Below, piece by piece: positions 51,623-62,508 of a stretch of DNA of 64,000 nucleotides. Where the stretch lies: positions 1,302,001 through 1,366,000 of the forward strand of contig NZ_JPOJ01000001.1 in NCBI RefSeq assembly GCF_000733855.1. The letters run 5' to 3'. The first letter of the stretch is position 1. Each line of letters starts with the position of its first letter. The position numbers were made by a program, and so were the translations under genes. The notes beneath the pieces are model-generated. The model saw nothing but the letters and a program-made list of their open reading frames with translations. It had not been told where the DNA came from and did no database searches. This stretch comes from Methylomicrobium agile. GTDB lineage: Bacteria > Pseudomonadota > Gammaproteobacteria > Methylococcales > Methylomonadaceae.

Positions 51623-54193
51623 ATGCTAGAACAATACCGTAAACACGTCGCCGAACGCGCCGCCGAAGGCATCGTGCCGAAGCCGCTCGATGCCGCACAA
51701 ACCGCCGCACTGGTCGAACTGATCAAAAATCCTCCGAAAGGAGAAGAAGATTTCATTCTCGACTTGCTTGCCAACCGGATTCCGGCCGGCGTCGACGAGG
51801 CGGCCTACGTAAAGGCCGGATTCCTGACCGCGATCGCGAAAGGCGAAGCGACCTCGCCGATTCTATCCCCCGCCGAAGCTACCCGCCTGCTGGGCACGAT
51901 GCTCGGCGGCTATAACGTCGCACCGCTAATCGACCTGCTCGACCGTCCCGATCTCGCGCCGATCGCGGCAAAGGGGCTGTCGCACACGCTGCTGATCTTC
52001 GATGCGTTCCACGATGTACAGGCCAAGGCGGAAGCCGGCAACGCCTTTGCGAAGCAAGTGCTCCAGTCCTGGGCCGAGGCGGAATGGTTCACGGCCAAAC
52101 CGGAAGTCCCCGAAAAACTGACCGTGACCGTGTTCAAGGTCACCGGCGAAACCAATACCGACGACCTGTCGCCGGCGCCGGACGCTTGGTCGCGCCCGGA
52201 CATTCCGCTGCACGCAAAAGCGATGCTGAAGATGCCGCGCGAAGGCATCACCAACGCGCCGGAACAGATCGCCGAACTGAAAAAGAAAGGCTTTCCGGTC
52301 GCCTATGTCGGCGACGTGGTCGGCACCGGCTCGTCCCGCAAATCGGCGACCAACTCGGTGCTCTGGTACATGGGCAACGACATTCCTTATCTTCCGAACA
52401 AGCGCGAAGGCGGCGTCTGCATCGGCGGCAAGATCGCGCCGATCTTCTTCAACACGATGGAAGACTCGGGCGCGCTGCCGTTCGAATGCGACGTGACCGG
52501 CATGGCGATGGGCGACGTGATCGACATCTATCCGTACGCAGGCGTGGTCAAGCGCCACGATAGCGGCGAAGTCGTCTGCACATTCGAGCTGAAGACCGAC
52601 GTGCTGCTCGACGAAGTGCGCGCCGGCGGGCGGATTCCGTTGATCATCGGCCGCGGCCTGACCGATCGGGCGAGGAAAGCGCTGGGCCTGCCGCCTTCGA
52701 CCGTATTCCGCCGGCCGGGCGCGGTACAGGACAGCGGCAGAGGTTTTACGTTGGCGCAGAAAATGGTCGGCCGCGCCTGCGGCGTGAAAGGCATCCGTCC
52801 GCACACTTATTGCGAACCGCACATGACCACGGTCGGCTCGCAGGATACGACGGGACCTATGACCCGCGACGAACTGAAAGACCTGGCCTGCCTCGGCTTT
52901 TCGGCCGACTTGGTGATGCAGTCGTTCTGCCATACCGCGGCCTATCCGAAGCCGGTCGACGTCGAAATGCAGCATACTCTGCCCGACTTCATCATGAACC
53001 GCGGCGGCGTGTCGTTGCGTCCCGGCGACGGCATCATCCACTCCTGGCTGAACCGGATGCTGCTGCCCGACACGGTCGGCACCGGCGGCGACTCGCACAC
53101 CCGTTTTCCGATCGGGATTTCGTTCCCGGCCGGCTCGGGGCTCGTCGCGTTCGCTGCCGCGACCGGCGTCATGCCGCTGGACATGCCCGAATCGGTACTG
53201 GTCCGCTTCAAGGGCGCGATGCAGCCCGGCATCACGCTCCGCGACCTGGTCAATGCAATTCCGTACGTCGCGCTGCAGAAAGGCCTTTTGACGGTCGAGA
53301 AAAAAGGCAAGAAGAACGTGTTCTCGGGCCGGATTCTCGAAATCGAAGGCCTGCCTGACCTGAAGGTCGAACAGGCGTTCGAACTGTCCGACGCCTCGGC
53401 CGAACGTTCGGCCGGCGGCTGTACGATCCGGCTGAACGAAGCGCCGATCCGCGAATACCTGAACTCGAACGTCACCCTCTTGCGGTGGATGATCGCGGAA
53501 AGCTACGGCGACAAGCGCACGCTCGAACGCCGGATCAAGGCGATGGAAGACTGGCTCGCGAATCCGGTGCTGCTCGAACCCGATCCGGATGCCGAATACG
53601 CGGAGATCATCGAGATCGATATGGACCAAATCAAGGAACCTTTGCTGGCCTGCCCGAACGATCCGGACGACATCAAGCCGCTGTCGGAAGTCGCGGGTAC
53701 CCACATCGACGAAGTCTTCCTCGGCTCGTGCATGACCAACATCGGCCATTTCCGCGCCGCCGGCAAACTGCTCGACCAACAGAAAGGCGACCTGCCGACC
53801 CGGCTCTGGGTGGCTCCGCCGACCAAGATGGACCAGAACCAGCTGACCGAAGAAGGCTATTACGGGTCGTTCGGCAAAGCTGGGGCACGGATGGAAATGC
53901 CCGGCTGCTCGCTGTGCATGGGCAATCAGGCGCGCGTGCGCGAAAATTCGACCGTGGTGTCGACTTCGACCCGCAACTTCCCCAACCGGCTCGGCAACGG
54001 CGCGAACGTGTTCCTGGCCTCGGCCGAACTGGCGGCGGTCTGCTCGATCCTCGGCAAGATTCCCACCATCGAGGAATACATGCAGTATGCCGCGCAAATC
54101 GGCAAAACGGCGGACGACACCTACCGCTACCTGAATTTCGACCGGATCAAAAGCTATCGGGAAAAGGCGGACAAAGTCGCGCTAAATGCGTAA
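51623..54193 (+). CDS. acnB: aconitate hydratase B / 2-methylisocitrate dehydratase
   Basis: 856 aa from the ATG at 51623, behind AGAGGAAT. AcnB features are the N-terminal HEAT-like domain ([20 protein letters not shown]), the swivel domain with [20 protein letters not shown] (about 229-248), and the cluster Cys in [16 protein letters not shown] and [12 protein letters not shown], which hold the 4Fe-4S. It interconverts citrate and isocitrate in the TCA cycle. It lies about 100 bp downstream of isocitrate dehydrogenase on the same strand. Confidence 0.96.
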   Translation: MLEQYRKHVAERAAEGIVPKPLDAAQTAALVELIKNPPKGEEDFILDLLANRIPAGVDEAAYVKAGFLTAIAKGEATSPILSPAEATRLLGTMLGGYNVAPLIDLLDRPDLAPIAAKGLSHTLLIFDAFHDVQAKAEAGNAFAKQVLQSWAEAEWFTAKPEVPEKLTVTVFKVTGETNTDDLSPAPDAWSRPDIPLHAKAMLKMPREGITNAPEQIAELKKKGFPVAYVGDVVGTGSSRKSATNSVLWYMGNDIPYLPNKREGGVCIGGKIAPIFFNTMEDSGALPFECDVTGMAMGDVIDIYPYAGVVKRHDSGEVVCTFELKTDVLLDEVRAGGRIPLIIGRGLTDRARKALGLPPSTVFRRPGAVQDSGRGFTLAQKMVGRACGVKGIRPHTYCEPHMTTVGSQDTTGPMTRDELKDLACLGFSADLVMQSFCHTAAYPKPVDVEMQHTLPDFIMNRGGVSLRPGDGIIHSWLNRMLLPDTVGTGGDSHTRFPIGISFPAGSGLVAFAAATGVMPLDMPESVLVRFKGAMQPGITLRDLVNAIPYVALQKGLLTVEKKGKKNVFSGRILEIEGLPDLKVEQAFELSDASAERSAGGCTIRLNEAPIREYLNSNVTLLRWMIAESYGDKRTLERRIKAMEDWLANPVLLEPDPDAEYAEIIEIDMDQIKEPLLACPNDPDDIKPLSEVAGTHIDEVFLGSCMTNIGHFRAAGKLLDQQKGDLPTRLWVAPPTKMDQNQLTEEGYYGSFGKAGARMEMPGCSLCMGNQARVRENSTVVSTSTRNFPNRLGNGANVFLASAELAAVCSILGKIPTIEEYMQYAAQIGKTADDTYRYLNFDRIKSYREKADKVALNA

Positions 54194-54292
54194 CGCATCG
54201 GTGAAGCGGAGATCGTTCCCGCGCAGGCGCGTGGGAACGATAAAAAACGATTGCCCGGTTTGAGCTTGCAGGCATCGCCCCCTCTTTCTTTC

Positions 54293-55465
54293 ATGCTTAA
54301 AAAATTCCTGAAGAAAACCCGGCCGGCCTCTCCCCTGCCCGACCTGTCGGGCGAACTCGAACGGCGCTATTTCGAGCTGATCGACCACGCCCAAATTCAA
54401 TACGACGCCGCTCAGCACGGCGTACTGGCGCATCTGCAGGAGCTGCTGAACGACCTTGTCGCGCATGCCTCGCACGCCGGCAAACCGGCGCCACGGAAAT
54501 TTTTCTCTCCCCGGCCGCCGCGCTGTAAAAGCCTGTACATCTACGGCGGCGTCGGCCGCGGCAAGTCGATGCTGATGGAATTGTTTTTCGAAGCTTGTCC
54601 CTTGCCGCAAAAACGGCGCGTGCATTTCAATACGTTCATGACCGAGGTGCATCGCTTCGTGCACCGCTGCCGGCAGGAAAAAACCCCCGACGCGCTGCTC
54701 GTACTGGCCGGGCAAATCCGAAAATCGACCCGCCTTCTCTGCTTCGACGAATTCCATGTGACCGACATCGCCGACGCGATGATTCTGGGCCGGCTGTTCA
54801 GCAGATTGTTCGAACTCGGGGTCGTGACCGTGATGACTTCGAACCGCCATCCGAACGATCTCTACCAGGGCGGCCTGCAACGGGAGCAGTTTCTTTTTTT
54901 CATCAAGGTGCTGCAGAACGAAGCGAACATCCTGCAATTGGCGGCCCAGAGCGATTTCCGCCTATGCCGCCGGCATGCCCTGGAAAAGACTTATTACACC
55001 CCGGTAGACTCGGCTGCCGAAGCGTTCCTGCGGCAAAGCTACGACGAGTTGACCCATTCTTCGGAAATGCGGCCGATCGAGCTGCCGGTCTTCGGGCACA
55101 CGGTGCGGCTGGCCGCGGCGCATGGCGATGTCGCCTATACTTCTTTCGACGAACTGTGCGTGCAGCCCTTGGGCGCGGCGGATTACATGAAAATCGCCGG
55201 CCAATTCAGTACGATCATCATGGCGAACATTCCGAAACTGACCGCCGCTTACCGCAACGAAGCCAAACGCTTCGTGACCCTGATCGACGCGCTCTACGAG
55301 CACAAAGTCAAACTGATCTGCACCGCCGAGGCGTCCGCTCAAGAACTCTATGTCGAGGGCGACGGCGCGTTCGAATTTCAGCGCACGGTATCGAGGCTGA
55401 TGGAAATGCAGTCGGAAAGCTATCTGCGCAGCGAGCATGTACGCGCTGTCGATCGCCAAGCATGA
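54293..55465 (+). CDS. zapE: AFG1-like ATPase, cell division protein ZapE
   Basis: 390 aa from the ATG at 54293. Walker A is GGVGRGKSMLMELFFEAC (about 84-101), Walker B LLCFDEFHVTDIADAMILGR (about 146-165), and sensor MTSNRHPNDLYQGGLQREQF at about 182-201. It is a P-loop ATPase of the AFG1/LACE1/ZapE family that acts on the Z-ring and on membrane-protein quality control in known members. It lies 100 bp after acnB and is probably separately expressed. Confidence 0.93.
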   Translation: MLKKFLKKTRPASPLPDLSGELERRYFELIDHAQIQYDAAQHGVLAHLQELLNDLVAHASHAGKPAPRKFFSPRPPRCKSLYIYGGVGRGKSMLMELFFEACPLPQKRRVHFNTFMTEVHRFVHRCRQEKTPDALLVLAGQIRKSTRLLCFDEFHVTDIADAMILGRLFSRLFELGVVTVMTSNRHPNDLYQGGLQREQFLFFIKVLQNEANILQLAAQSDFRLCRRHALEKTYYTPVDSAAEAFLRQSYDELTHSSEMRPIELPVFGHTVRLAAAHGDVAYTSFDELCVQPLGAADYMKIAGQFSTIIMANIPKLTAAYRNEAKRFVTLIDALYEHKVKLICTAEASAQELYVEGDGAFEFQRTVSRLMEMQSESYLRSEHVRAVDRQA

Positions 55466-55532
55466 AGCCGTCTTCGGACGGCGAAGCGCCTGGGCGAGGA
55501 ACCCGACCGATGCAGCGATGCCGAGCGTTCTC

Positions 55533-56720
55533 TTAAAACCCCCAACACTCTTGCGCCGCTTCGGAAAAAACAGGTTCTTTATAGACCTTCTGCCTTGGAA
55601 TCGCCTCGGGCGCCAGGATGGGAGGAATAACCGCCACTGGCGGCGATGCCGGCGGGTATTTTTCGGCTTCCGTTTCCCCCGATGCCAAAAGCCGGCGTTG
55701 AATCAGCTTGGCCCGAACCACATGCCGGCTCAAGCCGAGCAAGCGTGCCGTTGCCAACTGGTTTCGGCCGGTATGCTTATAGGCGGCTTGCAGCAAGGCC
55801 TGTTCGACGCGGGCATATAAATCGGGGTGCTCTTGCTCGCACAAGGCTTGAAACATCCGGCCCAATTTCTCGAACGCTTCCTCATCGGCATCGGCATCGG
55901 CCGCTTTGGCCGGACCGGGCAACTGCGAGAGATGCAAATCCGCCGGCGTAATGGCACGGTCGCGGGCCACCAACAAGGCATGGTGTATGACGTTTTCCAA
56001 TTCCCGGATGTTGCCTGGCCAAGCATGCGCCAGCAGCGTTTGTTTGGCGGCCGGGGAAATACGGGTATCCGGGCAGCCGAGCCGCTGACCGTACACTTTT
56101 AGAAAATGCCGGGCCAGCGGCAAAATATCCCCGCCGCGCTGCCGCAAAGGCAGCAGGTGCAAGGCCGCGACATTCAAGCGATAGTACAAATCCTCACGAA
56201 AGCGTCCCGCTATGATCGCTTCTTCCAGTTTGATGTTGGTCGCCGCGATCAGCCGCACGTCGATCGGCACCGCGCGATGAGAACCGACCCGCACCACCTC
56301 GCGCTCCTGCAAAACCCTCAGCAGTTTTACCTGCATCGACAACGGCAGATCGCCAATCTCGTCGAGAAAAATCGTGCCGCCGGAAGCCGCCTCGAACCAG
56401 CCTTGCTTGGCCGTTGTCGCGCCGGTAAAGGCCCCTTTTTCATGGCCGAACAGCTCGCTTTCGATCAAGGTTTCCGACAAGGCACAGCAGTTGACCGCCA
56501 AAAACGGCCCGCCGCGCCTTGGGCTGAGTTCGTGTATGTGGCGAGCCACCAATTCTTTGCCGGTACCGGTTTCGCCGATGATCAAAGCGTTCAACTCGCT
56601 GGGGGCGATGCACTGGATCCTTTCGAGCAGTTCTTTGGATTTCGAGTCTTCGAAGACTAAAGCGGACGCGCGAATCGACAGCGCCATCTCGGCGGAATTT
56701 GGAAAGGCGAGTAAAGGCAT
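55533..56720 (-). CDS. sigma-54-dependent transcriptional activator, SfnR-like
   Basis: 395 aa from the ATG at 56720; upstream ATGs exist (to 56876) but only add unrelated sequence. There is no receiver or GAF domain. The AAA+ domain runs from about residue 20: Walker A GETGTGKELVARHIHELS, sigma-54 contact loop GHEKGAFTGATTAKQGWFEA, Walker B GGTIFLDEIGDLPLSM, and RFREDLYYRLNVAALHLLPL. A Fis-type HTH (NQLATARLLGLSRHVVRAKL) is followed by a ~45-residue Pro-rich tail. It lies downstream of, and in the same direction as, the organosulfur operon, whose promoters fit the sigma-54 pattern. An SfnR-type role, sensing sulfur limitation indirectly, is inferred. Confidence 0.85.
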   Translation of the reverse strand: MPLLAFPNSAEMALSIRASALVFEDSKSKELLERIQCIAPSELNALIIGETGTGKELVARHIHELSPRRGGPFLAVNCCALSETLIESELFGHEKGAFTGATTAKQGWFEAASGGTIFLDEIGDLPLSMQVKLLRVLQEREVVRVGSHRAVPIDVRLIAATNIKLEEAIIAGRFREDLYYRLNVAALHLLPLRQRGGDILPLARHFLKVYGQRLGCPDTRISPAAKQTLLAHAWPGNIRELENVIHHALLVARDRAITPADLHLSQLPGPAKAADADADEEAFEKLGRMFQALCEQEHPDLYARVEQALLQAAYKHTGRNQLATARLLGLSRHVVRAKLIQRRLLASGETEAEKYPPASPPVAVIPPILAPEAIPRQKVYKEPVFSEAAQECWGF

Positions 56721-57097
56721 GAGTAAAAACAGGTTCCCTGAAGTTACAACCGGTTCCAAGATAGCATGGGCATCCCAAGTTATAAAACGATCAAAATCAA
56801 TATTCTTATGCCCGAATACGATAATGAGGAGCATTCCCGCAGAACGCGCGGATCGCGACCCGAGAATCGCTCCCATAAGTCACGCGCTTCCGCAGGCATG
56901 GGAGCCGCGACTTCCCGAGCCCGCAAGGTTTGCGAAGCCAGGCCGCGCGAGACGACTGCCCAAGTCTCGGTTTGCACTGGCTTTTTTACGAGCGTTTTCA
57001 CCGGAATTGACCGGTTTCGGTGCATGCAGAAGCGCCGACAGCCGTTTTACGGAGGCCGGCATTTGTGTATAGCGTAGAGCGTGGGAACCCTAATGAA
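56721..57097. other. 377-bp gap between ribBA and the sigma-54 activator gene
   Basis: Probably holds the activator's promoter. No repeat, hairpin with a T-run, or short gene could be supported by eye. Confidence 0.4.
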
Positions 57098-58333
57098 CTA
57101 TCGGGCGCTCGACGTTTCCCAAGGTAAATCGTCCAGCTTCAGCCAATGCCCCAGCTTTTCCGATTTCGTGCGTAAATAAACGATATTCTCCCGATTGGGC
57201 GCGGACTCCAGCGGCACGCGCTCGACGATTTTCAGGCGGTAGCCCGACAGTTCGGTAAACTTGGCCGGATTATTGCTCATCAGCCGCAGCGTCGTTACCC
57301 CCAAATCGGTCAGAATTTGCGCACCGACATCGTAGCTGCGCGAATCCACCGGCAAGCCCAGGTCCAGATTGGCCTCTACGGTATCGCGGCCCTGGTCCTG
57401 CAATTCGTAAGCGCGGAGTTTATGGGCCAAACCGATGCCGCGGCCTTCGTGGCCGCGCAGGTAAACCAGCACCCCGCACCCTGCCTGTTCGATCTTCGCC
57501 AGGGCCATTTTCAACTGGTTGCCGCAGTCGCAGCGCAGGGAGTCGAGCACGTCGCCGGTCAAACATTCCGAATGCACCCGGACCAGCACGTCTTGCTGCC
57601 CCGCCAGTTGGCCTTTGACCAGCGCCAGATGTTCCGAGCCGTCGAGCAGCGAACGGTAGACATGCGCGGTAAACACCCCCGTGGCCGTGGGAATGCGCGC
57701 TTCCGAGACATGCTCGACCAGGCGCTCGTGGCGGCGGCGGTAAGCAATCAGGTCGGCGATGCGGATAAACGGCAGGCGGTGTTTTTCGGCGAAGGCTCTG
57801 AGAGCCGCGCCGCGCGCCATGCTGCCGTCGTCGTTGACGATTTCGCACAGCACCCCGGCAGGATACAAACCGGCCAAACGCGCCAGGTCGCTCGCCGCTT
57901 CGGTATGGCCGGGCCGCGCCAAAACCCCATGCTCCCGGGCGCGCAGCGGAAACACATGACCCGGGCGCGCGAAATCCTCGGCTTTGCAGGCGGGATTGGC
58001 CAGGGCGCGGATCGTGGCGCTGCGGTCCGCGGCGGAAATGCCGGTGCTTGTGCCTTTGTTCAAGTCCACCGAAACCGTAAAGGCGGTGCCGTGCGCATCG
58101 GTATTGTTCGCGACCATCGGCTGCAGATGCAGCGCGTCAATACGCTCGCCCGGCAGGGAAACGCAAACCACGCCGCTGCTGTGCCGAATCAGAAAGGCCA
58201 TGCGTTCCGGGGTGATTTTTTCGGCCGCGATGATCAAATCGCCTTCGTTTTCCCGGTCCGCGTCGTCCGCGACCACGACGAATTCGCCGTTGCGGATGGC
58301 TTTCAGCGCCGCTGCTAGGGTGTCGTCACTCAT
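57098..58333 (-). CDS. ribBA: 3,4-dihydroxy-2-butanone-4-phosphate synthase / GTP cyclohydrolase II fusion
   Basis: 411 aa from the ATG at 58333 (GAGGA upstream), preferred to a further upstream start that would run into the neighbouring gene. The N-terminal RibB domain has [20 protein letters not shown] (about 19-38) and [20 protein letters not shown]. The C-terminal RibA domain has the zinc Cys cluster [20 protein letters not shown] and [19 protein letters not shown]. Both halves look catalytically complete and supply the two precursors of riboflavin. It is the last gene of the organosulfur operon, so FMN supply is tied to flavin monooxygenase demand. A housekeeping copy elsewhere would be expected. 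Confidence 0.94.
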   Translation of the reverse strand: MSDDTLAAALKAIRNGEFVVVADDADRENEGDLIIAAEKITPERMAFLIRHSSGVVCVSLPGERIDALHLQPMVANNTDAHGTAFTVSVDLNKGTSTGISAADRSATIRALANPACKAEDFARPGHVFPLRAREHGVLARPGHTEAASDLARLAGLYPAGVLCEIVNDDGSMARGAALRAFAEKHRLPFIRIADLIAYRRRHERLVEHVSEARIPTATGVFTAHVYRSLLDGSEHLALVKGQLAGQQDVLVRVHSECLTGDVLDSLRCDCGNQLKMALAKIEQAGCGVLVYLRGHEGRGIGLAHKLRAYELQDQGRDTVEANLDLGLPVDSRSYDVGAQILTDLGVTTLRLMSNNPAKFTELSGYRLKIVERVPLESAPNRENIVYLRTKSEKLGHWLKLDDLPWETSSAR

Positions 58334-58344
58334 TGAATCGATCC

Positions 58345-59538
58345 TCAGGAGTAAAAACTCGGCGTGGGAGACTTGCCGTTCAACACCCATTCGCCAAGGT
58401 CCAGCAGCTTATAATCCACCGGATCATGCAGCGAATGGGTGCGCAGATTGCGCCAGTAGCGGTCGAACCCGGCTTTGGCGCTGGTGGCCCGCGCACCGGT
58501 GACTTCGAACAGGCGCTGGGTTACGTCCAGGCCCGCCCGCGTGGCCAGGACTTTGGCCGCCGCGCAGGCGATCGCCACGTTGCCGCGCTCGGCCTCGGTC
58601 AGCGCATTTTCCAGCCGCCAGGCGGCATCCAGCAAATTGGCGGCATAGTCGGTTGCTTGCGCGGCGGCATTCAAATCGACCCAGAACTCGCCGTATTTTT
58701 TGAGCACGTAAGGGTCGCGGGTCGCGCTTTCCACGCCCGACAAAAACCAGGCGCGCGCTTGGCTGCGCGTGTAACCGATCGCTTCGGCCAGGGCGCCTTC
58801 GCCGATGCCCAGGTAAATATTGGTCAACACCAATTGCGCGATCAGCGGCCGCAAGGTCGCGAACACGCTGCCCAAGGGGCCTGGCCGGCGTAAAATTTCA
58901 TGGTCGTAAATGCGCACGCCGTGAAAATCCACCGTGCCGCTGTCGGTCTGGCGCTGGCCCATATTGTCCCAATCCGCGTTGATCCGGAGGCCGGCGCGGT
59001 CGCTGGGAATGGCCGCGATCACCAATTTGTCGCCCGCTTCCGGCACGGCCGAGACGATCAAATGGTCGGAGTCGGTGGCGCCGGAACAAAAGCTTTTCGA
59101 TCCATGCACCAGCCAATCCTGGCCGTCGGCGCTGATCTTGGCGCGGGTATCCAGAGGATTCAGCGTATTGCCCCAAAACCAGTGGTTTTTAACCGTTTCC
59201 CGATAGTAATGCGGCCACTGGTCACCGAACAAACGCACGGTGGCCAGCAGTAAATGCTGAAAGCCGAACAAGTGCCCGAGCGAACTGTCGGCCCTGGAAA
59301 TGAGGCGCACGATCCGCAAGGTGTCGTGCCAATCCAGGCCGTGGCCGCCGTATTCGCCGGGAATAATCAGATTCAACAGGCCGCTTTGACGCAAGCGATC
59401 GCGTTCGGCTTTCGCCGTTCCGCCCTGCCGGTCGCGTTCGACGGCGGTGGCGGCAAATTCCGCCGCCAGTTGCTCGGCGGTATCAAACAAGGCTTGAGAC
59501 CTTGCTCGCGCCTGTTTGAGGGGTGTCACGGCGCTCAT
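58345..59538 (-). CDS. DszC/MsuC/SfnC-type flavin-dependent monooxygenase (acyl-CoA dehydrogenase fold)
   Basis: 397 aa of the acyl-CoA dehydrogenase fold. It keeps [20 protein letters not shown] (about 54-73), the flavin-binding middle domain ([40 protein letters not shown]) and the MsuC/DszC-type tail [20 protein letters not shown]. The catalytic Glu of true acyl-CoA dehydrogenases does not appear in its usual place, as in the FMNH2-using sulfur oxygenases. It overlaps the sfnG stop by one base, so the two are co-translated. Methanesulfinate is the likeliest substrate. The precise member (MsuC or SfnC) is not settled. Confidence 0.8.
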   Translation of the reverse strand: MSAVTPLKQARARSQALFDTAEQLAAEFAATAVERDRQGGTAKAERDRLRQSGLLNLIIPGEYGGHGLDWHDTLRIVRLISRADSSLGHLFGFQHLLLATVRLFGDQWPHYYRETVKNHWFWGNTLNPLDTRAKISADGQDWLVHGSKSFCSGATDSDHLIVSAVPEAGDKLVIAAIPSDRAGLRINADWDNMGQRQTDSGTVDFHGVRIYDHEILRRPGPLGSVFATLRPLIAQLVLTNIYLGIGEGALAEAIGYTRSQARAWFLSGVESATRDPYVLKKYGEFWVDLNAAAQATDYAANLLDAAWRLENALTEAERGNVAIACAAAKVLATRAGLDVTQRLFEVTGARATSAKAGFDRYWRNLRTHSLHDPVDYKLLDLGEWVLNGKSPTPSFYS

Positions 59539-60629
59539 TAGGCGGCCACCGGGTCGGCGTGTTGCGATTCCAATGCCCGGACCAAAGGTATCACCCGCTG
59601 TCCGAAATATTCGACTTCTTCCTGGAAATGCAGAAAGCCGGTCAGCACCAAGTCGACGCCCGCCGCTTTTAACGCCACGATACGTTCGGCGATTTGTTCG
59701 GGCGTGCCGATCAGATTGGTTTTAAAGCCGTCGTTGTATTGCACCAAATCCTCGAAAGTGGACTTGGCCCAATTGCCTTCGCCTTCCGGCGACGCTTTGC
59801 CGGCTTGCCTGACTTCACGGCCAAAGGCGTTGACCGCGTCCGGATCGGCTTTATCGATGATTTCATCGAGCACCGCGCGCGCTTCCGCCTCGGTGTCCCT
59901 GGCGATCACGAACGCATTGACGCCGATTTTGACCGCATGCCCTTCGCCTTCGGCCTTCGCGCGAATGTCGTCGACCTGCGCCTTGATGCCCTCCAGCGTG
60001 TTGCCGTTGGTGAAATACCAATCCGACACGCGGGATGCCATGTCCCGCGCCGCACGGGAACTGCCGCCCTGGAAAATCTCCGGGCGCGGTTGCTGCAAGG
60101 GCTTGGGTTTCAAGGTGTAGTTGTGAAAGCGGTAGAAGTCGCCCAAAAAGCTGAAATCGTCCTGCGTCCAAATCCCTTTCAGCGCGCGAATGAATTCCTC
60201 GGAACGGCGATAGCGTTCGTCATGCTCCAGCCACGGCTCGCCGATCGCGGTGAATTCGGATTTGAACCAGCCGCTGACGATATTGACCGCGATGCGGCCG
60301 CCGGTCAACTGGTCGATGGTTGCGATCTGCTTGGCCGCCACGACGGGATGCCAAGGTCCCGGCAGAATCGCCGCGATGATCCGCAGCTTCTCGGTGGCTG
60401 CCAGCAAGGCATGCGTGAAGGCAAGCGGCTCGTGCTGATACTCCGCGCCGTAACCGGCGGTAAAGCGGATCTGGCTCAGCGCGTATTCGAAGCCGTTTTG
60501 CTCGGCGATTTGCGCGAGCTTGCGGTTATAGTCGATGTCCCAACGGGTGCGCTGCTCGATTTTGCTGATCAAGAGGCCGCCGCTAACGTTGGGTACCCAG
60601 TAGGCGAATTTGATTGGGGTGTGGCTCAT
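59538..60629 (-). CDS. sfnG: dimethyl sulfone monooxygenase, luciferase-like family
   Basis: 363 aa FMNH2-dependent, two-component monooxygenase that splits dimethyl sulfone to methanesulfinate and formaldehyde. The N-terminus (IKFAYWVPNVSGGLLISKIE) and the motifs QIATIDQLTGGRIAVNIVSG (about 102-121), WFKSEFTAIGEPWLEHDERY and PEIFQGGSSRAARDMAS are those of SfnG within the bacterial luciferase-like (LLM) class. It sits between the FMN reductase/acyl-CoA dehydrogenase genes and the MsuC-like gene. The reduced flavin would come from the MsuE-type reductase of the same operon. Confidence 0.92.
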   Translation of the reverse strand: MSHTPIKFAYWVPNVSGGLLISKIEQRTRWDIDYNRKLAQIAEQNGFEYALSQIRFTAGYGAEYQHEPLAFTHALLAATEKLRIIAAILPGPWHPVVAAKQIATIDQLTGGRIAVNIVSGWFKSEFTAIGEPWLEHDERYRRSEEFIRALKGIWTQDDFSFLGDFYRFHNYTLKPKPLQQPRPEIFQGGSSRAARDMASRVSDWYFTNGNTLEGIKAQVDDIRAKAEGEGHAVKIGVNAFVIARDTEAEARAVLDEIIDKADPDAVNAFGREVRQAGKASPEGEGNWAKSTFEDLVQYNDGFKTNLIGTPEQIAERIVALKAAGVDLVLTGFLHFQEEVEYFGQRVIPLVRALESQHADPVAA

Positions 60630-60680
60630 GAAGTTCTCCGAAATAGGGCTGTGATTGTCGATTAAGATGACCGGCTTTTT

Positions 60681-61862
60681 CTACTCGCCGCCCGCCTCGA
60701 ACAGTTCCAGCGGCAGCCCGACCAGCGCCTTGCCGATCCACTCGCGGGCAATGTTGTTCGACGGCCCCATGCCGATGCCGGCGCGGGCGTCGCGGAAGAT
60801 CCGTTCGATCGGCCCTTTCTTGTATCCGTAGCCGCCGCTGACATCGAGCGCGTTGCGCGCCGAAATATTGGCAACCTCCGCCGCGTGCACCTTGAATTCG
60901 GTCAACGGCAACAGGATTTGCCCTTGCGGTTGACCGGCCGCCTGTAACTGGTCCAGTTGCCGCGCCAGTTCGTGTTGCCAGGGGCGCAGGCTTTCGACCA
61001 GGATTTTGGATTCGCCCAATTGCTGGCGCAGCACCTGGTAGTCGGACAACTTGCGGTTGAAATCGCGATGGATGTTGCCGGTCAGATGGGCGGAAGCTTT
61101 TTCCAGCGCCGCTCGCGCCACGCCGTGCCAGACCGCGCCGAGGCCGACCAGATAAACCGGCGAGACGCCGTGGTAAACGATGTCCTTGCCTTGCCCTTCC
61201 TCGCCGAGGCGATCGATGCTTTGAACGCGCACGTCTTTGTAAGTGATCGGCCCACTGTGGTTGCCGCGCACGCCGAGCGCCTCCCAGGTACCGTGCGTAA
61301 TGCCGTCGAGTTTGGAATCGACGATGAAGAAACTGATGTCGGTCGCGCTTTTCGCGCCCGGCGAACGGGTTTGAAAAATATAGTAATCGGCCTGTCCGGC
61401 GCTGGTGGTAAACGATTTTTCGGCATTGAGCAGGTAGTGATCGTCGCCATCCCGAGCCGCCTCGCTAAAATTGAACCACCAGTGTCCGCCCGAGGCTTTT
61501 TCGCTGGTCGAATAGGTGCCGACCAAACCGTCGCGGGCCGGCTTCAGCCAGCGCTCTTTTTGGTCGCGGTTGCCGAACAAATTGATGGTCTGTGCCGCGC
61601 CGGTGTGCATCACATAAACCAAGCCGGTGGAGGCGCAGGCGCGGCCGATCTCTTCGGCCACGATCGAAAAAGCGACATGGTCGAGGCCCAAGCCGCCGTA
61701 TTCCTGCGGAATCAGTACGCCGTTCCAACCTGCCTGGCCGAGGGCGTTCAGGTTCTCGCGGGGAAAGTGCCCCTGGTCGGTACGTTCGGCATTGGGCCTG
61801 ATGACCTCGTCAACCAATGCGCGAATGTCGGAGCGGATTTTTTCGTAATCGATGACAGACAT
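60681..61862 (-). CDS. acyl-CoA dehydrogenase-family protein in the organosulfur operon (SfnB-like)
   Basis: 393 aa. Acyl-CoA dehydrogenase landmarks are present: GWNGVLIPQEYGGLGLDHVA (about 45-64), AEEIGRACASTGLVYVMHTG, the middle beta-domain (STSEKASGGHWWFNFSEAA, LLNAEKSFTTSAGQADYYIF) and the C-terminal DVSGGYGYKKGPIERIFRDA. It is the second gene of the operon, 10 bp after msuE and 51 bp before sfnG. Homologues in sulfur-limitation regulons (SfnB type) have no firmly known substrate, so a monooxygenase or dehydrogenase role in organosulfur breakdown is inference. Confidence 0.8.
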   Translation of the reverse strand: MSVIDYEKIRSDIRALVDEVIRPNAERTDQGHFPRENLNALGQAGWNGVLIPQEYGGLGLDHVAFSIVAEEIGRACASTGLVYVMHTGAAQTINLFGNRDQKERWLKPARDGLVGTYSTSEKASGGHWWFNFSEAARDGDDHYLLNAEKSFTTSAGQADYYIFQTRSPGAKSATDISFFIVDSKLDGITHGTWEALGVRGNHSGPITYKDVRVQSIDRLGEEGQGKDIVYHGVSPVYLVGLGAVWHGVARAALEKASAHLTGNIHRDFNRKLSDYQVLRQQLGESKILVESLRPWQHELARQLDQLQAAGQPQGQILLPLTEFKVHAAEVANISARNALDVSGGYGYKKGPIERIFRDARAGIGMGPSNNIAREWIGKALVGLPLELFEAGGE

Positions 61863-61872
61863 GAGATGTTCC

Positions 61873-62439
61873 TTAAGCGATGCGTGGTAACGGAAGTTGT
61901 TGCGAGCGGGTGCGCGCGGCGGTCACCGCCTGCTGCGCCGCGGCGTTGATGCGTTCGAGTACGACAGGATGGCCGAACCGCGTGCCGTCGAAGTTTTGTT
62001 CGCTGGCGTAAATACCGGAAGGAACCGTTTGCGCACCAAAAAAGCCGAACAAGGGGCGCAATTGATGCTCGATCATCAGCGCATGTTTTTCGCCGCCGCC
62101 GGTGGCTCCGAGGACGACCGGCACGTCAATCAGCGCATTCGGGTCCAGAAAATCAAATAGGTGCTTGAACAGGCCGGTATAGGAGCCTTTATAAACCGGC
62201 GTGACCGCCACCAGAATATCGGCCGCGCCGATGGCTTGCAGCACCTCTTTGCCGAAGTCGTTCAGCTCGCCCGGATGGCGGGCGGGGCCGAACACCGGCG
62301 CAAGATCGGCCAGGCTATAGGTGAGAACGTCAACGGCGGCCCGCTGCTTGACCGCCTCCACGATTTGTCCGGCCAATGCCAGAGTCTTGGACGGCTGCCC
62401 CAGATTGCCCGAGACCACTACAACTTTTAATGTGCTCAT
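61873..62439 (-). CDS. msuE: NADPH-dependent FMN reductase (MsuE/SfnF type)
   Basis: 188 aa from the ATG at 62439; the frame runs on to 62526 but MSTLKVVVVSGNLGQPSKTL is the family start. It has a flavodoxin-like fold with the FMN phosphate loop SGNLGQPSKT (9-18), the PVYKGSYTGLFKHLFDFLDP segment (about 78-97) that binds the isoalloxazine, and GGEKHALMIEHQLRPLFGFF. It makes FMNH2 for SfnG and the MsuC-like enzyme. It is the first gene of the operon, and a -24/-12 promoter lies 70-90 bp upstream. Confidence 0.92.
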   Translation of the reverse strand: MSTLKVVVVSGNLGQPSKTLALAGQIVEAVKQRAAVDVLTYSLADLAPVFGPARHPGELNDFGKEVLQAIGAADILVAVTPVYKGSYTGLFKHLFDFLDPNALIDVPVVLGATGGGEKHALMIEHQLRPLFGFFGAQTVPSGIYASEQNFDGTRFGHPVVLERINAAAQQAVTAARTRSQQLPLPRIA

Positions 62440-62508
62440 GTTGATTGCCTTTGTTTGGTTGAAAACTCGAATGCTCGATGCGCTTTGCGTACCGCCATGA
62501 CTAGGCTT

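Noticed and set aside
51926..54097. A 723-codon open frame antisense to acnB
   Set aside because: It is a mirror of a GC-rich real gene; acnB has full family motifs and the antisense frame has none.
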